From an uncultured Bacteroidales bacterium (GTDB lineage Bacteria > Bacteroidota > Bacteroidia > Bacteroidales > Bacteroidaceae): a DNA stretch of 53,518 bases. The stretch spans positions 1 through 53,518 of the forward strand of contig CADCIO010000014.1 in NCBI GenBank assembly GCA_902801475.1, written 5' to 3'. Below are positions 51,720-53,518 of the stretch, piece by piece (within the stretch, counting starts at the first letter, position 1; every line of letters starts with the position of its first letter). The translations under genes were made by a program, and so were the position numbers. The notes below the pieces were generated by a model that was given only the letters and a program-made list of their open reading frames with translations, was not told the DNA's origin and made no database searches.

Positions 51720-51859
51720 GCGTTGCAGTTGTTGCAGTTCAAAATCCAATAGGAGAAAAAGTCAAAACTGAACTTTATATTTATATATTAAAATATATAA
51801 ATATAATAGTATTTTTGAAGATTGGATAGCCCAAAAAACAACTGCAACAACTGCAACGC
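51720..51859. repeat. Long interrupted inverted repeat with AT-rich centre
   Basis: GCGTTGCAGTTGTTGCAGTT (51720-51739) is exactly inverted at 51840-51859. A second inner pair ATCCAAT (51744-51750)/ATTGGAT (51821-51827) is nested. The 70-bp centre is almost pure A+T (51771-51812). The right arm continues as 9-nt units (AACTGCAAC, AACTGCAAC, GCTGCAACG). It may be a cruciform, a relic of a plasmid or mobilisable-element origin, or a regulatory structure. The remainder of the 51430-52156 gap, apart from the sites listed, holds no gene that I can support. Confidence 0.7.
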
Positions 51860-52042
51860 TGCAACGCCTATTTATCTAAAAGACTGATTTACAACAATAT
51901 AAATCATCAAGAATCCATCATTCATTAGGAGAAAGCACTCGAAAAAGGAACGAATTTCCTTAAATTCCCACTCTAAAAGCCTCAAAAGACATACAAAACC
52001 ACCAATACTTTGCTGCAACTTTTGTTCATTAAAGCACAAAAA

Positions 52043-52069
52043 AGGCACAAGTCGTGGGACTTTGTGCCT
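52043..52069 (-). terminator. Terminator of the mntA-hepT operon
   Basis: AGGCACAAGTC (52043-52053) and GACTTTGTGCCT (52058-52069) form an 11-bp stem with one bulge and a 4-nt loop. On the minus strand it is followed by TTTTTT. It sits about 90 bp past the small gene at 52157. Confidence 0.7.
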
Positions 52070-52156
52070 AATATATCAAGTATGTAAAATGCTATTGGGT
52101 TGTCTTTATGTTGTTAGGCCACTCAGGCTTTGAGGGGTTAGACGAATAGTTTTAAT

Positions 52157-52363
52157 TCACCCTTTTAATTTGAACTTCTTCATTGTCTCCAATCGTTCCG
52201 TTTTCAGTTCATCTTCTTCGCTATCCATTGCAGCCACAAAGCGTGCTTCGTCGTACATGTCCATCCACGTACAAAGCGTGTCAAGGCTACGCTCCGAAAC
52301 AATCTTCTGAATGAACTCCATCTTTTTTAGCGACAATGTAGTATCATCATTCATCTTCTCCAT
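52157..52363 (-). CDS. Small acidic/basic hypothetical protein downstream of hepT
   Basis: 68 aa from the ATG at 52363 (MEKMNDDTTLSLKKMEFIQK); an alternative ATG is at 52354. Helical and charged: IVSERSLDTLCTWMDMYDEA, then SEEDELKTERLETMKKFKLK. I recognise no family. It starts 5 bp after the hepT stop on the same strand, so it belongs to the toxin-antitoxin transcript. It may be a third component or an accessory antitoxin, or unrelated. Confidence 0.6.
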   Translation of the reverse strand: MEKMNDDTTLSLKKMEFIQKIVSERSLDTLCTWMDMYDEARFVAAMDSEEDELKTERLETMKKFKLKG

Positions 52364-52368
52364 AACGC

Positions 52369-52869
52369 TTATAATGCTTCTATTTCTTCGCGAGGCAATC
52401 CTGTTATTTTGCAAATTTCGTCAGTATCGTAACCGCGCAGCTTCATTCGGCCAGCAGTCTGCACGAGGCTCTTGTGAGCCGCGGTTTCGTTCACCACAAC
52501 CACGTTCTTCTCCCACTCGTCCCAATCGGTTTCGGCCAAATAACGGGCGACTTGCTCACGGAGAGGGGGCAAGTCGTGTTGCACTACTTCCCAAACGGTT
52601 TGGAGTTTCAGTTTGTAGTAATCGTGAGCCAGAATGTTGCGCATCTTCATAATGTCTTCCCATGGCGTATCAGGGTGTTCTCTTTGGAAAGCCTTTGTCA
52701 AATGATATGCAGCCTCACCAATGGCAAGGATGTTATAGACAACAGCGTAGCACATCATATCGTCTGCCATTAAGTCGTCGTAAGTTTTTCCTTCTGTATA
52801 ACGGGCGATGTTGGCTGCAGAGGCAACAATGTGCTCCAACCTAATACGGTCTTTAAGCGGTTCTCTCAT
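52369..52869 (-). CDS. hepT: HepT-like HEPN toxin (DUF86)
   Basis: 166 aa. HEPN RNase of a type VII toxin-antitoxin system. RX4HXY motif: MRNILAHDYY, R77, H82, Y84 (the Tyr that MntA AMPylates in studied systems). The earlier helix YNILAIGEAAYHLTKAFQ is the DUF86 signature. The last 35 residues (TAGRMKLRGYDTDEICKITG) form an extra tail, longer than the usual 110-140 aa; it looks like the short helical motif seen at the C-termini of Rpn/transposase-like proteins. It overlaps mntA by 17 bp. No residue appears lost, so the toxin looks functional. Confidence 0.88.
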   Translation of the reverse strand: MREPLKDRIRLEHIVASAANIARYTEGKTYDDLMADDMMCYAVVYNILAIGEAAYHLTKAFQREHPDTPWEDIMKMRNILAHDYYKLKLQTVWEVVQHDLPPLREQVARYLAETDWDEWEKNVVVVNETAAHKSLVQTAGRMKLRGYDTDEICKITGLPREEIEAL

Positions 52870-53149
52870 ATATCAGTCGTTTGTCACGGTTAGCACTTTC
52901 TGCGGCGAAAGGCAGGAGCTCGCCTTCCTCCACGAGGTCAACTTTACAGTCGAGCATTCGTTCCAAGTCGTTCCACATGCCAAAGAATTTCAACCCGACC
53001 GGCTGAGAGTGATCAAGGAGGACAAGTATGTCCACATCGCTGTTAGGTCTCTCCTCACCACGCGAATAAGAACCAAACAACCATGCTTTCAAGACTGGTT
53101 GGGTCTTGAAATATTCGGCTATCATCTTTGTCATTGTCTTGGTACTCAT
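52853..53149 (-). CDS. mntA: MntA-like nucleotidyltransferase antitoxin
   Basis: 98 aa from the ATG at 53149 (MSTKTMTKMIAEYF); the frame is open to 53176 (an ATG giving MWPRKRTFPMS). Minimal nucleotidyltransferase: WLFGSYSRGEERPNSDVDIL has GSX10DXD (GS, then DVD), with a third acidic residue likely in VDLVEEGEL. In the known MntA/HepT pairs it AMPylates HepT on the RX4HXY tyrosine and neutralises it. First gene of the operon, overlapping hepT by 17 bp. No convincing -7 box was found upstream. Confidence 0.88.
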   Translation of the reverse strand: MSTKTMTKMIAEYFKTQPVLKAWLFGSYSRGEERPNSDVDILVLLDHSQPVGLKFFGMWNDLERMLDCKVDLVEEGELLPFAAESANRDKRLIYERTA

Positions 53150-53230
53150 GGGAAATGTTCTTTTTCTTGGCCACAAAGTAAGTAAATATATGTGAAACCA
53201 CCAAACATTTCCCTAACTTTTTTCATTAAG

Positions 53231-53271
53231 GCACGAGTATTTCTCAGCAGGGGCTGGTTATTTGGTGATAA
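53231..53271 (+). repeat. 41-bp direct repeat, right copy
   Basis: Partner of 51656-51696 (35 of 41 identical). It lies 82 bp upstream of the mntA ATG and is followed at 53291 by CAACGCAY octamers. Confidence 0.75.
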
Positions 53272-53290
53272 GGATGGGTTGTTGGAGAAT

Positions 53291-53318
53291 CAACGCATCA
53301 ACGCACCAACGCACCAAC
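53291..53318. repeat. 8-nt tandem array (CAACGCAY)
   Basis: CAACGCAT, CAACGCAC, CAACGCAC, then CAAC: three and a half 8-nt units. A similar CAACGC-type repeat follows the left 41-bp repeat, so the two loci share architecture. Confidence 0.75.
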
Positions 53319-53367
53319 ATTTGGTTTAAACGCCGTGACACGTGACTTTGTGACTTTGGCAAAAATC

Positions 53368-53480
53368 GATGGCAGATGGCAGATGGCAGTTTTCTAGGAA
53401 GCGTGTGAATGTCTTACGCCTTACAGATTACAGTTTTCTTACGAGCCATCTCAAATCTCAGATCTCAGTTTTCTAGGGAA
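53368..53480. repeat. Three heptamer modules with a shared GTTTTCT tail
   Basis: Module 1: GATGGCA x3 (53368-53388) then GTTTTCTAGGAA. Module 2: CTTACGC, CTTACAG, ATTACAG (53413-53433) then TTTTCTTACGA. Module 3: ATCTCAA, ATCTCAG, ATCTCAG (53448-53468) then TTTTCTAGGGAA. Each has exactly three 7-nt units of unrelated sequence followed by the same tail. The 53150-53518 region has no gene that I can support. Confidence 0.8.
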
Positions 53481-53518
53481 CGAAATATGGACTGACAAGA
53501 AAATAAGAAAATTAATAT

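Noticed and set aside
53291..53480. CRISPR array
   Set aside because: Repeats are 7-8 nt tandem units without 25-40 nt repeat/spacer structure and without cas genes.

Overview
The window looks like chromosomal DNA of a Bacteroidetes, most likely a Prevotella/Segatella-type organism. Three things point there. First, promoters repeatedly match the phylum's -7 box TAnnTTTG, in several cases with a TTG/TTTG about 18-20 bp upstream. Second, the gene content is typical of the phylum: serine palmitoyltransferase, a FeoA-FeoB fusion with a small Cys-rich partner, PPDK, a MetH without its C-terminal reactivation domain, a LytTR membrane regulator and a TonB receptor with a CarboxypepD-reg domain. Third, base composition is moderate. 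No rRNA, CRISPR array, transposase or integrase gene was seen.

Layout. 0-12 kb is core metabolism: ppdK, a lipid kinase divergent from spt (sphingolipid entry), serS, the GDP-fucose pair gmd-fcl and iron uptake feoAB. 12-20 kb holds a DnaJ protein, a cytosolic 5'-nucleotidase, an orphan binding lipoprotein, a TPR protein and a Dna2/Upf1-like helicase. 20-26 kb has tRNA-Glu(CTC), pepD, yjbQ, a GH51 arabinofuranosidase, mazG and tRNA-Ser(GCT). 26-29.4 kb is a LytTR regulator divergent from a TonB-dependent receptor. 29.4-37.1 kb is an accessory cluster of small genes (PNPOx-like, flavoprotein, cysteine hydrolase, three GNATs, two DUF3795 proteins, a zinc ribbon, a TlpA-type protein). It contains two different decayed chloramphenicol-acetyltransferase-like genes that are too broken to stand out as open frames. 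37-45.4 kb returns to core genes: metH, smpB, an ECF sigma/anti-sigma/lipoprotein operon and tex.

From 45.4 kb to the end the DNA is more A+T-rich and looks like a defence/accessory island. It starts with a duplicated scrap of the tex 3' end, 22-bp palindromic repeats and a promoter-bearing 34-codon remnant of an AlbA_2 (Schlafen-like) protein. A compact leftward operon follows: dinD, a GIY-YIG (T5orf172)/DUF4268 protein, a PD-(D/E)XK + N6-methyltransferase fusion and a protein with a HEPN-like RX4H motif. Next to it is a MntA-HepT toxin-antitoxin pair with a small third gene, bounded by a 41-bp imperfect direct repeat. The dinD operon is the best candidate here for a little-described antiphage or SOS-linked restriction system.

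The most unusual non-coding signal is a set of degenerate short tandem arrays with a strict 7-nt period. Three loci (5.6, 12.9 and 39.9 kb) share a 90-102 bp inverted architecture of 4 left units, a spacer ending GGTAACT and 5 right units, placed against start or stop codons. One locus (40.45 kb) is a 7-unit array. Three modules near the right end each have 3 heptamers of unrelated sequence followed by the same GTTTTCT tail.
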